Of a DNA stretch of 64,000 bases, positions 23,226 to 35,835 are shown one piece after another (positions within the stretch are counted from its first letter, which is position 1; every line of letters begins with the position of its first letter). The stretch is taken from assembly GCF_958979055.1 (NCBI RefSeq), contig NC_084893.1, positions 6,823,071 through 6,887,070 of the forward strand. Direction: 5' to 3'. The notes under the pieces are model-generated. The model worked only from the letters and a program-made list of their open reading frames with translations. It was not told the origin of the DNA and searched no databases. Origin of the DNA: Alnus glutinosa. Taxonomy: Eukaryota; Streptophyta; Magnoliopsida; Fagales; Betulaceae. Both the position numbers and the translations under genes were made by a program.

Positions 23226-24600
23226 AAGAAAATAACAAGACAAGATAAATAGATTATAATATGAAAAATAAGTTTTTTAATAACTATATATGATTATTCT
23301 CTATTATTGTGTATCTTTACATACAACTCAACACTCTCTTTTATAGGCATGGAATCATAATGGGAGGTTAAGGAATATGAAATAGTAATACATGAATTAA
23401 AATGCTACATCAATGTATTATATGAATGTTATGAAATTCTAAAAGATAACATGAATGTATAGAATTCCAATAGATAAAACTAAATAGTCCTCCACCAAAT
23501 ACATAAATGCATTCATAACATTTTTTTATTTTTCTTTCTTTACGATAGTGTCTCTATATGTGGAATACCCTTTTGACATTCGGAGGCTTCCCCATATGGG
23601 CCATATTCATATCCATATCCATATTCGGGCCATGCTATATATTGCTATTGTTATATTTTTGTCTTTCAAGTCTTTTAGGGGGCCCTATTCTATTAGTTCT
23701 ATTTTTCTTAGTCTCCTTGGCTTCTTCAAAAGCTGGTTATGAATCGAAATTAATATGAGTGCCTTCAGCCGCATCATCAACTCCACCTATAAGGCTGCTG
23801 TTGTAAAAGTCTATGGCTCTTACTCACTTTCAAAAAACGCATTGAGAGAGGAGGGGCGTCTATAACTTATAAAATGCTCATGTCATATAATTCTTGGCAA
23901 TGTAGCCCATGTGAGACACTTTAACAGCTGTAGCCAGTTTTGCTGGCAACATTCCTTCTCACCTACTCCACCTCGAGGATCCCATGTGGCTATGGATAGG
24001 ACCTGCTTTGTAATATTGTCGAGGATAGTGTACTTTTTTTTTTTTGCTTTTTTTCTTTTTTCTGTTTCTATTTTTCGTTTTCTTAGTCTCTATTTATTTG
24101 GGCATAAAATAAATTTGGGCGACATTGACCAGAATTCGACAGCACTAGCCAAATTCCGAACAGTGTTGTCGGCATATGGCATCGTCGCCAGATCCCGACG
24201 AATTTGTTATGGCCAGATTCCGGCCAGTGGCAAAACTTGTTGAAATATGTCACAATTGCCAAATTCCGGCTAGTATTGTTGAAATCTGGTAATTGTGCCT
24301 AATTTTGGTAGTTGTTGCTGGAATCCAGTGATTGGCCAGTGTGCCAGAATCTGCCAGGATCTGGTCGGAATCCACCTGCTTGATTTCGGAGAATTTAGCA
24401 AGTGCCATCGAATTTTGGCCACTATCGGAATCCTGTCACCCTCGTTTTTTGTTGTTGGTTACTTTTTGTACGAGTCAAATATCAAAAAATATTTTTATGA
24501 AAATCATTTTTTTTTAAAATGATTTCGTTGAATATATTTTTCGACAAAAAATATTTTACGTCAAAATAAACGAAGTATTATTTTACTCTATATTCTTTTT
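23226..24600. other. Intergenic with degenerate CCAGATTCCGGC-type repeats
   Basis: From 24120 to 24440 variants of CCAAATTCCGGC and CCAGATTCCGGC recur every 20-50 bp, suggesting an old tandem repeat. The segment 23560-23990 is less AT-rich but has no recognised protein. Confidence 0.4.
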
Positions 24601-26654
24601 GTTTCTCGATAATTTGTACTATTTTTTTAGTTAGTCTGCACACCCGATTGTATGTTATCGTTTAATCTCATCTAAAAAAAATTACAAAAATAAATAAATT
24701 ATTAAGACTAAAGAAGATATTGTGATTTAATTATTCACTTTACAACAATGCAAGTTGATGTTACATTATTAATTCACCTTTGAATGAACTTTTGTTTAAT
24801 ATATATATATATATATAATAGCTAATTAACAGTCTTATTATATCAGTAAAATAAAATAAAAGTTAGGTTTTGGGATTTTACCTCCATTTCTACCGACCTA
24901 CCACTTTCCTCTCGTGCTGAGCTTCTTTGGCTGATCTTTCTTGGACTTCCAACACCCACTTATCTATAACTTCCAATCTTGACGAAAGAGATGTAGTCTA
25001 TACATAAATAATTGATTTATATTCCGTAATGAAAATATCAAAACTTAATTAGTATCAGCTATTTTGAGTCTTATTAGGGTCCGTTTGGTTCACCAAATAG
25101 ACTATTGAAATGAAATGACTACTTTTTTAAAATAACTATTATTTTATTTAGAAGGGTTCTCGTAAGAATAATTATTTCCTTACAAAGAAATTCTAAAGGA
25201 ATAAACAAACCATATTTTTCTTTATTTTCTTTCAAACTTAAAAAGGAAAAAGAAATTATGAGACACGTTGAATCTGTGGGTGACGGACAACTCCAATAGG
25301 GTAGTCAGTCTGACTCGGCTACCCACAGATTCAAAGGGTCTGATTGGCAAGTCATTGCCAATTACCCATAATTGCCTTTTTACCCATCAAATAAAAAAGA
25401 TTCCAACCTTTTTACATTTTTTATATCGCATCAATCATTTTTTTTTATTATTCAAATAAAAAAATTCACTACAAAACAAAACTTTTTCACTTTTCTATAA
25501 AACATTTTTAAATTTTATATCACATCAATCACTTTTTACTACTATTCAAACAAATATTTCACAACACAACTACTTACCAAATACACTCATATATTTGATT
25601 TTTTTTTAAAAAAAAGAAAAATATTTAAGTTTTAAAAAATAAGAAATCATGTTGATTTTTTTAATAATTTTTATTCGACTTCAATTATGATGTAAAAAGG
25701 GTCCAAAGTCGGTAGTTTGTAGCAGGCTCTGGTTGGACATTGCCCACTTGTGCCCAGTGCCTCCCTTTTTTTTTTTTTTTTTTTTTTAAAAAAAATGTTC
25801 AAAATACTCATGGTGCACAACAATTGTACTATCACAAAATATAATAGAGTAGACCTTATACAATGAGACTTACTCTATTGTGCCTTGTAGTAGTGCACTT
25901 GTTGTGCACCTTAAGTGCATGTATCATTTTCCTTTTTTATTTATCTTATACACCGACATTTTTCCTCTTTCTCGAAGTGAATTTGCATTGTTTTGACCAG
26001 AAGACTACCGAAAGACACCCAATCTCATCATCCACAAAAGAAGTCCCAGCAGTGGCGGAGTCAACATTTGAGATTTAGGAGTAAAATTGAAAAAAAAAAA
26101 AAAAAAAAAAAAAAGAAAAAAGAAAAAAAGAAAAAAAGAAGAAGAAGAAGAAGAAGAAGGTAAAACTAAAAAAAAAAAAAAAAGTAAAATTTTAGGAGTT
26201 AAATTTTAATTTTAATTTTTTTGAAAAAATCCCCAAGCCTCCATGCTTTAGGCTAGCTCTGCCCCTTGCGTCCTAGTACCCATTTATGATTTTTTTTTTT
26301 CTTGCACTTTTTGTTGTATTTGGCAAAACATATTGGAAAAAGAAATGATATACGTATTTTTGAGTGTTTATATTTTTATGTGACGGTAATAATTAAATCA
26401 TTATTAATCTATTTAAAATTTAATAATAATTTTCACTTTCAGTGAGTAAAGCGAGTAAAGACTTTAATATATCATTTCTCCATTGGAAAAGCCGTCGGTC
26501 GGTTGGGTGTGTAACCCAATTTCCACTTTTACTAAGTGACAGAAAGTCATTATTGAAGATACGAAGGTTGATTTGGTTACCTCAGCTTCTTTGTTTCTAG
26601 TCAAAATAAACAAATGGGATTAATCTTTCAAGATATATATAGGTTTTTTTTTTT
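24601..26654. other. Intergenic, AT-rich; dispersed repeat, hairpin and purine tract
   Basis: A hairpin with a 15-bp stem (TTGAATCTGTGGGT and its complement, about 25268-25335) lies before a repeat (25395-25580) resembling 13540-13730. A long A tract with (GAA)n lies at 26085-26160. No gene recognised. Confidence 0.5.
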
Positions 26655-27047
26655 GGGTTAAATACATATTTGCCCCATGTACTTTACGATCTTTATTTTT
26701 TACCTTCTCAGTTTCACTTTTTATCAAATTTGATACCTGTGTTATATGGAAAGACGGAAATGGTACCTCCGTCTACTTTTCCGTCCAAAACTAACGTCCA
26801 CCCACGTCATTGGGTACCTAAAAATTTGAAGCCCATAACCCAATTCTTTACACATCGTTTCCAACAACATCCAGACAACAACATGACAAAAAATGCTGTG
26901 GGTGGACGTTAGTTTTGGACGAGAAATCAGACGGAGGTACCATTTCCGTCTTTTCATATACCACAGGTACCAAAATTGATAAAAAGTGAAACTGAGGGGG
27001 CAAAAAATAAAGGTCGTAAAGTACAGGGAGTAAATATGTATTTAACC
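26655..27047. mobile_element. Foldback MITE, about 150-bp inverted arms
   Basis: The arms begin GGGTTAAATACATATTTGCC and, on the other strand, GGTTAAATACATATTTACTC. They then share TGTACTTTACGA, CTCAGTTTCACTTTTTATCA, GACGGAAATGGTACCTCCGT and CCAAAACTAACGTCCACCCA. The loop is about 100 bp. T-rich flanks hide any target duplication. Confidence 0.75.
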
Positions 27048-28377
27048 ATTTCTTTTTTGATAAACCTTTTTTTTTTTTTCTTTTTTTAGAAAAACAGTAC
27101 CACCTTAAAAGTTATCAAACAGTCTAAGGGGGTGTACATACTGGTGCAGTTATTTGCAACATTTACAACTGCATTTGAAAGATGCAGATATCACTTCTAG
27201 ATATTTGTATCTGCATCCACATCATTTTGGACCTGTTTTAGATAATGAGCATTTTAGACCTGTTTTAGTCTTTAAGGCATTCTTTGTGTCTATATTAGAG
27301 TCTATTTTAGACGATTTTAAAAATAATTTAGGCCGATTTTTAGTGTTTTGAGCTTGTTTTTATTTTTTTAAGCCTTAATCTTTTAAAAATATATTGATTT
27401 CACATTACTTTAACCTTTTTGCCTAAATATTACATAGAAAAAAACACAACCGACCAAATCATTTTAAACATAACCTATACTTAATTCAAAACGACATAAT
27501 TTTAGTATTAAACACCAAAATGGGTTTTGGTGAATTTATTAAATAAAAATATATAAAATACATATTATATGTAAATGGTTTCCGAATGCGGACAATAACT
27601 GCACTCATATACTTTAAAACAGCCATCCACATCCGTATCAGCATGTGCAAATGACAGATAATGAATAGTTACTGATAACAAATACAGACAATTAATATCC
27701 GTCACGTGTATTCTCCTATCAAACACCACCACCATGCTTTATTGTTTTCTTGTTTTGAATTGTAAATTTAAACTTGGATAAAAATCGCCAGCGTGATTGC
27801 CCCAATCCCAAATGGCTCATGAGTCACCATGATGGCAATTGAAAACGGAAAGATAAAAAAGAAGCCCTCACGTTGGTGGTGTATATTTTGTTTGGAAGTG
27901 TATGGCTTGTATTTGTTGATGGGGTTAATGCCATTCTTGATTAATATTTTTGTAATAAATCTTATGCTAGTCTTTTGAAATTACAGTGTCCCTAATATGG
28001 CAGCGTTTTTGTCAACAGAATATAGTCAATTAAAATAAACCAACAAGAACAACTAATATCCGATAGTGGAGGTACAAAAGAAAAAGGCTACACCGGCCGG
28101 GTCGATAAAGAGTGAGAAACGACTGAGGGGCATGAGTGGAAAATTACCGGAGGAACTTTTAGTACCGCCAAGAATTAATTAATTGGTCTATGATGTGGTA
28201 ATGAGATTGATTCTTTTAATATACCAAATCAAGAAGATTTAAGCAAGAAAGTTTCAATTAGCATTGAAGCTTCTCTTATTGTCAACGTGAAACACCTTAC
28301 ACTTACAATTTCATAAAGGAAAAACAACAGATTCTAAAACATAAGAAGAGAATATTGAAGAAAAAACCACGAATCTC
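27048..28377. other. Intergenic, downstream of the first P450
   Basis: AT-rich. No gene recognised. The last ~150 bp resemble the sequence downstream of the other two type-A P450 genes and so belong to the duplicated module. Confidence 0.5.
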
Positions 28378-30000
28378 TTAATGTATAGATGAAGGAGAGT
28401 GCAATATTTGTACAAGATGAAGAGGAATTTTCTTCCATGCAGTGAGAGCGTTAGTTTCAGTCATGTCCAAGTCCTCCCCCTGCAACTTCCAATCAAACCA
28501 ACACAAGAGATTTGCAACCACATTTTCAACTGAAGCAACACCAAATGTTATTCCCGGGCATCCTCTTCTCCCACCTCCAAATGGGATGAATTCAAAGTCT
28601 TGACCTTTGTAGTCAATCGGACTGTCTTCAAATCTCTCTGGAATGAACTCTTCTGGCATCTCCCATACTTTAGGGTCCCTTTGAATCGCCCATGTATTAG
28701 CAAATACTTTTGTTTTTGCCGGAATATCATAACCTCCAATTTTCACACTTGTTATTGTTTCCCGAGGTACCGAAAGAGGAAGTGGTGGATGTAGTCTTAG
28801 AGTTTCTTTGAGGATACACTTCAAGTAATCCATTTTATTGATGTCATTCACGTTTATCTTTGACTTCTTGTTCACCACTCTTCTCACCTCTTCTTGTGCT
28901 CTCTTCATGATACTTGGATTTTTTACAAGTTCCGCCATTGACCATTCCAAAACTGTTGAAGTAGTATCAGTTCCTGCCACAAACATGTCCTGAAATTGTG
29001 GAAACACAAAACATTAGATATGGATATGTGTGTGTGAGAGAGAAAGAGGGAGAAAGGGAGAGAGAGATACTAGTATAATTGCTTTGAGGTTGTCTTTGGT
29101 GAGCTCAAAGTCGAGCATGCTATTCTTTTGAAGTCGGAGGAGAATATCCACGAAATCAAGCTTATTAGGCTGGTGGTCATCAATTTTCTTTGTCTCGTGT
29201 TCTTCAATCACTTGATCAAAAAAAGCATCTAATTCTCTAGAAGTGGCTTTTAAACTTGGAATTAATCCCGTAAGAACATCAATCCATCCCAAAGAAGGGA
29301 AAAAATCTCCAAAACAGAATGCTACAAATAGCACCAGTACTCTTCTTGATAGTTGTCCGAACCTACTCTCACCATTTTCTTCTTCAAACTTCTGTCCAAG
29401 TATACATCTAGAGGTTATGTTGTTTGAGGTTGCAATCAACATCTCACTCAGATTAATAGAAACCCCTTTGAGACACGAGTGACGTATCTTGTCGATCAAT
29501 GCTTCAACTTCTTCTTCCCTTACATATTGGAAGGATTGCACACTTTTGAGGCTCAAAAGTTCGAGGACACAAATTTTCCTAGTTTGTCTCCAATACTCAC
29601 AATAGGGTGAGAAGGCTACGTCTTGGCACCCATAGAATAAGATATTAGTAGCTGTGGTTTTTGGCCGATTTGAGAAAATGACATCATGTGTTTTCATAAT
29701 TTCTTTGGCCATATCTGCAGACGACACAACAAGGGTTGGAGCATTGCCCAAGTGTAAGAACATTAGAGCGCCATACTTCTTAGAAAGGGCTTGAAGAGAG
29801 CGGTGTGGGAGTGCACCAAGCTGGTGTAGGTTGCCGATGATCGGTAGCTTTGGTGGGGATGGAGGTAAATTGGGTTTGCCACTTCTAATACGCTTGAAAA
29901 CATAAAGAAAAGAGGTGAGAAAAACAAGTGAGAGGAGTGTAGTGAAGGGTATTTTGTGTAGCTCTTGCCATGATTGTTGCAACAATGGTAGAAGGGCCAT
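28378..30000 (-). CDS. Cytochrome P450, CYP71 family (type-A copy 1)
   Basis: Two exons, 29071-30000 and 28378-28989, split by an 81-bp GT-AG intron; 513 aa. In order: N-terminal membrane anchor (about 20-37), proline hinge PPSPPKLP (47-54), C-helix WRQ (137-139), I-helix AGTDTT (315-320), K-helix KETLR (371-375), PERF (427-430) and the haem loop FIPFGGGRRGCPG with the haem cysteine at 454. All residues needed for an active endoplasmic-reticulum monooxygenase are present. The substrate cannot be read from sequence; CYP71 enzymes often act on terpenoids, alkaloids or aldoximes. Residue 134 is Cys (TGT) where both sister copies have Gly (GGT) in the SPYGEYWRQ motif. It is the first of three tandem type-A copies, each paired with a broken type-B copy upstream. 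Confidence 0.93.
28990..29070 (-). repeat. Short P450 intron with CT/CA microsatellite
   Basis: The intron begins GTATCTCTCTCTC and runs through (CT)n then (CA)n. Equivalent introns at 35770-35860 and 40896-40984 have the same layout but different repeat lengths. Confidence 0.85.
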
Positions 30001-31306
30001 TTCCTAGATCTCTCAAGTCTTTAGATCAAGGTGACTAACAATCCAGCTCTTCAGAAAACAATACAAGAAGACATACTAAAGCTTATCGCATCACCTTTGT
30101 ATGAGATATTGGAAGAAGATATATTTTTTTTTTGTTTGCTTGTTATTTTTGAGTGGGAGACAGCAAGAGGCGGCGACATCTTATTTGGAATCTTTGGTTC
30201 TATACGGAGAAAAGGTGAAACCTACATTTTTTTTTTTTTGGGAACTTTTTGCTTGTTTAAAATTGACTAAACGCTCCATAGAGTAATTGCAGTTCTTAAA
30301 AACGTTTTTAAGAATTTATTATGTGACACAGGTCACTTAAAAAAAACAATCATTAAAAAATTGTAGGGGGCAGTCGAGCCATCTCCTTTGATCGAACTTG
30401 AATGATTTGGTTGATTGAATATGTTTTCCAAAGAAATGGTCCCTGAAGGCCTGAACTCTGAACTGTGAACTTTTATTCTTTTATAATGGGTGCAAAATAT
30501 GCAGTCCAATTCACAGCTCAAATGACAATGGAAGGCCAAAAGGTGGCCGTTTTACCATATATAGTTTGGTTTTTATGATGATCGAGTAAACTTAATTAAA
30601 CCAGGCCGGTGGCCATTTTATAGACTCATTCAAACAAGAACTCGGATGTTTTTAATCTTTGCTTATTTCCTGAGCCACCTTCACATTTCGATCTTTCTAT
30701 AATGAACTCCCTCTCTAAATTCATCTGTTTTTGCACTCTAATTAAGGTTCCTTTATTACACAGGAATGATGATTATTTGGAAATAAAAATGAGTATTAAA
30801 TGTAAACCTTGACTCTCATGTACAGCTTGAATCCCCAAGAAAAATGGCAGATTACCAAGATCTTTGAAAGCCAAATGAGTGGCAATAAATTTTATGTATT
30901 CTTTATTGATGAATTCTCTCACTTTACATGCTTATTTCCATTAAAATCTAAATCAAATGTCTTTCTTTGTTTTGGGAAGAAGTGGCAATAAATCTAAATC
31001 ACTGTTTCCTTAATGTCTTTCTTTATTTGACAGCCAGATAAGTGGCAATAAATTTTATGTAATCTTTATTGATGAATTCTCTCACTTTACATGGTTATAA
31101 CATAAAATTCTCTCACTCCCATGTATTACTCACCCATCAAGAATGTAGTCCATTTCATTTTAGCGTGAGTATTTAGCATGAAAAATGACATCGGAGATTA
31201 ACAAGAAAGGGAAGGTTCTTGCTAACATTAAGGAAACAGTTCTATTGCAATTGACAGATGAAGATATAGAAAACATAATATAAGGATGATGACCATGGAT
31301 TGCTTA
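30001..31306. other. Between type-A copy 1 and type-B copy 1
   Basis: Upstream region of the first P450. The segment 30150-30215 (GGTTCTATACGGAGAAAAGG) recurs at 37500 and 42577, marking the duplicated module. A short internal duplication (CACTTTACATG, AATTTTATGTA) lies at 30880-31100. No gene seen. Confidence 0.6.
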
Positions 31307-32918
31307 TCAAGGAGAATGCTGTAGTGGTATAAGGCGAAGAGGTGCTTTCTTACGAATGACTAACCTATAAACCTCACTCATGTCCAAGTCCTCCCTTGTT
31401 GCACCATCAGGCAACTCCCAGTCAAACCAGTACAAGAGGTTGGCCAACACATATTCAGCTTCTGTGATTGCAAATGATGTCCCAGGGCAACCCCTACGCC
31501 CCATACCAAAGGGAATGAATTGGTCATGGTGGCCTTTGAAATCAATCGGGTTGTCAACAAATCTCTCCGGGAGAAACTCATCTGCCCTGTCCCATAATTT
31601 GGGATCCCTTTGAATTGCCCATGCATTAATCAAGATTATGGTTCTGGGAGGAATGTCATAGCCTTGCAGTTTGGCACATGCAGATGATCCTCGAGTAACC
31701 ATAACAGGAGCGTGTAATCTCAGAGTTTCTTTGACAATACACTTTAAGTAGTCCATTTGATCTATATCAGCTTCATCTACCCTTGATTTTTCTCCTGCCA
31801 CTCTTCTTACCTCTTCTTGTGCATTCTTCATGACACTAGGATTTTTCACAAGCTCTGCCATTGCCCATTCCATGGTTGTTGCAGTGGTGTCAGTTCCTCC
31901 CACAAACATGTCCTGTAAGAAGGAAAGATAAAGATTTAGTTTTAGTCAAGTGTGTGTGAGTAAGTGAGTGAGAGAGAGAGAGACCAGTAGCCGGCAGTAG
32001 GAGTGCTTTGATGTTTTCTTGAGTGAGGTTGATGTCGAGCATGCCACTCCTCTGAAGACAAAGAAGAATTTCCACAAAAGTCTTTCTTATCAGATTGGTC
32101 ACTATCACCTCTCTTTATATGTTCATCAATTATTTGATCAAGAACTGCATCTAATGCTTTAGAAGTCGTTCTCAATTTTGCAGAAAATCCTGTCAGAATA
32201 TCCATCCAAACAGATCTTCAAAACAAAATGCTCCTAGAAGTTCCATTACTTTCTTTGACAATTGTCCAAAACTCATGCTGCCTTCTTCTCCTTCATACTT
32301 CAGACCGAGAGAGGATCTGCAAATTATGTTGTTTGAAATAGTAGCAAACATCTCACCTAGATCAATTGCTGCGCCATTCATAGAAGAACGTCGTATTTTC
32401 TCGACCATTTGTGCAACTTCATCTTCCCTCACAAATTGAAATTCTTGTACCCTTCTTTGGCTTAAAATTTCCCTAACACAAATTTTCTTCACTTGTCTCC
32501 AATACTCACCATTGGGACAAAATGCTATGTCACTGCATCCATGGAAGAGGATATTTGCTGCCCTTATTTGGGGCCTAGCTAAGAAAACTGTGTCATGGCT
32601 ATTCATGATCTCTCTAGCAATCTCAGAGGATGAAACTACTAGTACTGGAGCATTGCCCAAGTGTAAGAGAACTATGGGGCCGTACTTCTCAGAGAGAGCA
32701 TGGAGAGATCGGTGGAGGCGTGTGCCTAGCTGGTGAAGGTTGCCAATTATTGGTAGTTTTGGAGGAGATGGAGGTAAGTTGAGTTTGCCATTACCTCTAG
32801 TGAGCTTAAGGAGATACAGCAAGTACAAGAGGAGAAGCAGAGAGAACAGGAGGAGATTTAACAGAGTGCTTATATGCAGCTCTTGCCACCATTTATGCAA
32901 CAAGATCATTGGATCCAT
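31307..32918 (-). pseudogene. Cytochrome P450, CYP71 family, frame-disrupted (type-B copy 1)
   Basis: The start ([15 protein letters not shown]), hinge PPSPPKLP and C-helix GEYWRQ are intact, as is all of exon 2 (31307-31909 plus the split codon): GGTDTT, KETLR, PERF and FIPFGMGRRGCPG. Exon 1 has three lesions. Near 32205-32215 sequence is missing after FCFEDLF, in a GGATGGAT stretch, and the frame shifts. Near 32084 an extra T (GACTTTTGTGG for expected GACTTTGTGG) shifts it back. At the exon-1 end, near 31986-31996, CTACTG is duplicated with CCGG (10 bp), which displaces the donor and breaks the frame. A sequencing slip could explain the extra T but not all three. The K-helix-side motif reads MVTRGSS where relatives have a PRE-type motif. 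It is a different subfamily lineage from the type-A copies. Confidence 0.85.
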
Positions 32919-33095
32919 TCTTTTCTCACCAAAATCTTGTGAACTAAGAGTCTAGACCATACCACCGATTTGTCATTATCGGCCAGCAGATTTCAGCCCA
33001 AAGATTAACAAAAGTTCTAGCAAATTTCAAGTCCATGCTTTACTGCATATGGTATGTGAATTCTGAATAGTTTATTTAGTATTCACTATATTAAT

Positions 33096-33148
<53 letters not shown>

Positions 33149-35157
33149 TGAAGATGCACGAATAGCTCAATGCAATCCTAGAAATACTATATAACAAGCT
33201 AGAAGTATAAAGAAAAATAATTGTTACACTCATGACGCACTTCTGTACTCACACCAAACACAAAGAGTTGTGCAGCATGAGTGTAATAATCACTCCTCAA
33301 GTATAAATATTAGCTGGCTGCTCCATGTTTGGATCAACTGGTATCCTAATTTTGACATTTAAAGAAGAGATGTAGTTTCCAAGAAGATAATGAAATAATC
33401 AAATGGTAGACTTAGTGCTGACAGCTTAGGCTGAATAGATAGCGTACCTCCGCAACAATGTCTTCCCTCTTTAAAAAAAATTAAAATAAATGTGCATAGT
33501 AGATTTGGATAGGATTTTTTTTTTTTGTTTTTTTTTTTTTTGGTGTGGGGGGGGGGGGGTGTTAATAATTTGGATAGGATTTTGTTTTTTGAAGAGAATA
33601 ATCTGGATAGGATTTTATTTGCAAGTACCGGGTTCAATACATTTTTTTTGGGCTTAAAAAGAAAAGAAAAGAAGAGAGAGAGAGAGAGAGAGAGAGGGAG
33701 TTGTTGTTGGGTGATTGTTAAGATGGCCGAACCAAAAGAGGAGAAACAGATTTAATGGTTGGTTTGAAAAAATGTTGGATGAGAATTGGATAGGAGTTGG
33801 AGAAGTAGCAGATCTCTTTTCTTTTAATAAAATTTTTCAAAGATTCAGGTATGGGTATTTTTTGCAAATTTTGTTAAATTATGACCAACACTCAAATCCT
33901 AGATTTTTTTTTTTTTTTTTTCCTAAAAAAAGGTGAGGGATATTTTGAAAATTTTGACAAGATTTAACTGAAAATTCTAATGGAGGGTTGAAATTAAAAA
34001 ATAATAAAAAATAATAAAAAATAAAAAATTTGAAAAATAGATATCCTAAATTGACACTTTTTAAAGTTTGGGTACATTTTTTCGAAAGTGATGAAAGATT
34101 AAGGATTATAAGTAAAGTTCTTAAAAAAAAATAAATAAATAAAAAATTAAGTGGTTTAGTGAAGGGGAAAACATGAGTTCGACTTTCCAGGAATACAACA
34201 CTAAACAGGACGAGATTTATGCTTATTAATTCCTACTCACCGGTTGTTTGCTCCTGTGTTATTTAGTAGGCTAAGAAAGGCTATGATTCGTCCCGTCTTG
34301 AGAAAGTGTCCGCATGTGTACCAATAATTGATTAATTGTTCATGGACCATTTTTAAAGTGGCTAGCATCTTTGTAAATAATATATGATAATGACTAGGAT
34401 TAAGCTCATGAAATGCGCATGCATGTAGGGATAAACTAATGCAAGTCAAATTTTGCTTACCTATGGATGATAAATACTTGTAATATTTAATATCATATTA
34501 TCTTCTTTATTTAATATTTGAAAATGTGTGTCATCTCTGGTCTCATTTGTAAATGTTGAATGATCTATTTTTAATTTATGCAAATTCCACCAGCTGTATA
34601 GATTATAAAAAATCTTTAAGATTATTATATTTCGGGTAAGGTTCACCAGCTGTATAGATTATAATGCATCTTTAAAATTATTATATTTTGGTAAGAACAG
34701 TTTATTTTCAAATTAGAGATAACTTCATTTAATCTCCCTGAATTATTGTCGTTCTTGCAATTACCCTTATAAACTTAAAAAAAACTCTCAATTTCATTTA
34801 TCAATCTTTTAATTTCACCCATCTATTAAGATTTTTCTATAAATTCTGTTGTAATTTCCAAAATACGCAACTTAGTCAACCCATCACCCATGTCATTTCA
34901 AGACATACATGTGATTCTACGTGATCCAAATTCTCCCATGTTTGCTCCTTCTAAGCTATCATGTTGATAGCATATTATCAGTGCGCGTGCATAAATTATT
35001 GTGTGCGTACAATTTGTGTGCAAATAGCATAAAAGTTTCAATTAGCATTGAAGCTTCTCTTATTATCGACGTTGAAATCACCTTACACTAATTTCATAAA
35101 GGCAAAATAGCAGATTCTAAAAGAAAACAAGAGAATGAAGTAAAAACCATGAATCTC
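32919..35157. other. Intergenic of module 1-2 (duplicated at 38338-40283)
   Basis: Contains a (TA)n tract (33099-33144), a T/G homopolymer run (33516-33560) and a (GA)n tract near 33675. Most of it, in particular 33750-35157, is matched in order by 38900-40283. No gene recognised. Confidence 0.7.
33099..33144. repeat. (TA)n microsatellite
   Basis: About 23 TA units. The duplicate module has a shorter tract at 38508-38533 in the same place. Confidence 0.9.
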
Positions 35158-35804
35158 TTAATGCATAGGTGAAGGAGAGTGCAGTGTTGGAACAAGATGA
35201 AGAGGAATTTTCTTCGACGTAGTGAGAGCGTTAACTTCAGTCATGTCCAAGTCCTCCCCCAGCAACTTCCAATCATACCAACACAATAGATTTGCAACCA
35301 CATTTTCAACTACAGCAACACCAAATGTCATTCCTGGGCATCCCCTTCTCCCACCACCAAATGGGATGAATTCAAAGTCTTGGCCTTTGTAGTCCATCGG
35401 GCTATCTTCGAATCTCTCCGGAATGAACTCTTCTGGCCTCTCCCATACTTTAGGGTCCCTTTGAATCGCCCATGTATTAACAAATACTTTTGTTTTTGCC
35501 GGAATATCATAACCTCCAATTTTCACACTTGTTATTGTTTCCCGAGGTACCGAAAGAGGAAGTGGTGGATGTAGTCTTAGAGTTTCTTTGAGGATACACT
35601 TCAAGTAATCCATTTTCTTGATGTCATTCACGTCTATTTTTGACTTCTTGTTCACCACTTTTCTCACCTCTTCTTGAGCCCTCTTCATGATACTTGGATT
35701 TTTTACAAGTTCTGCCATTGACCATTCCAAAATTGTTGAAGAAGTATCAGTTCCTCCTACAAACATATCCTGAAATTGTGGAAACACAAAACTTTAGATA
35801 TTGG

Positions 35805-35835
<31 letters not shown>

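Noticed and set aside
28548-28794. Short frames overlapping P450 exon 2 (also at 35328-35574 and 40454-40700)
   Set aside because: They recur at the same place in each copy only because the P450 sequence is conserved.
34150-34260. SINE-like sequence (TGGTTTAGTGA, GAGTTCGACTTTCC), also near 39190
   Set aside because: The two boxes are too close together and the B-box is weak; it is just part of the duplicated module.
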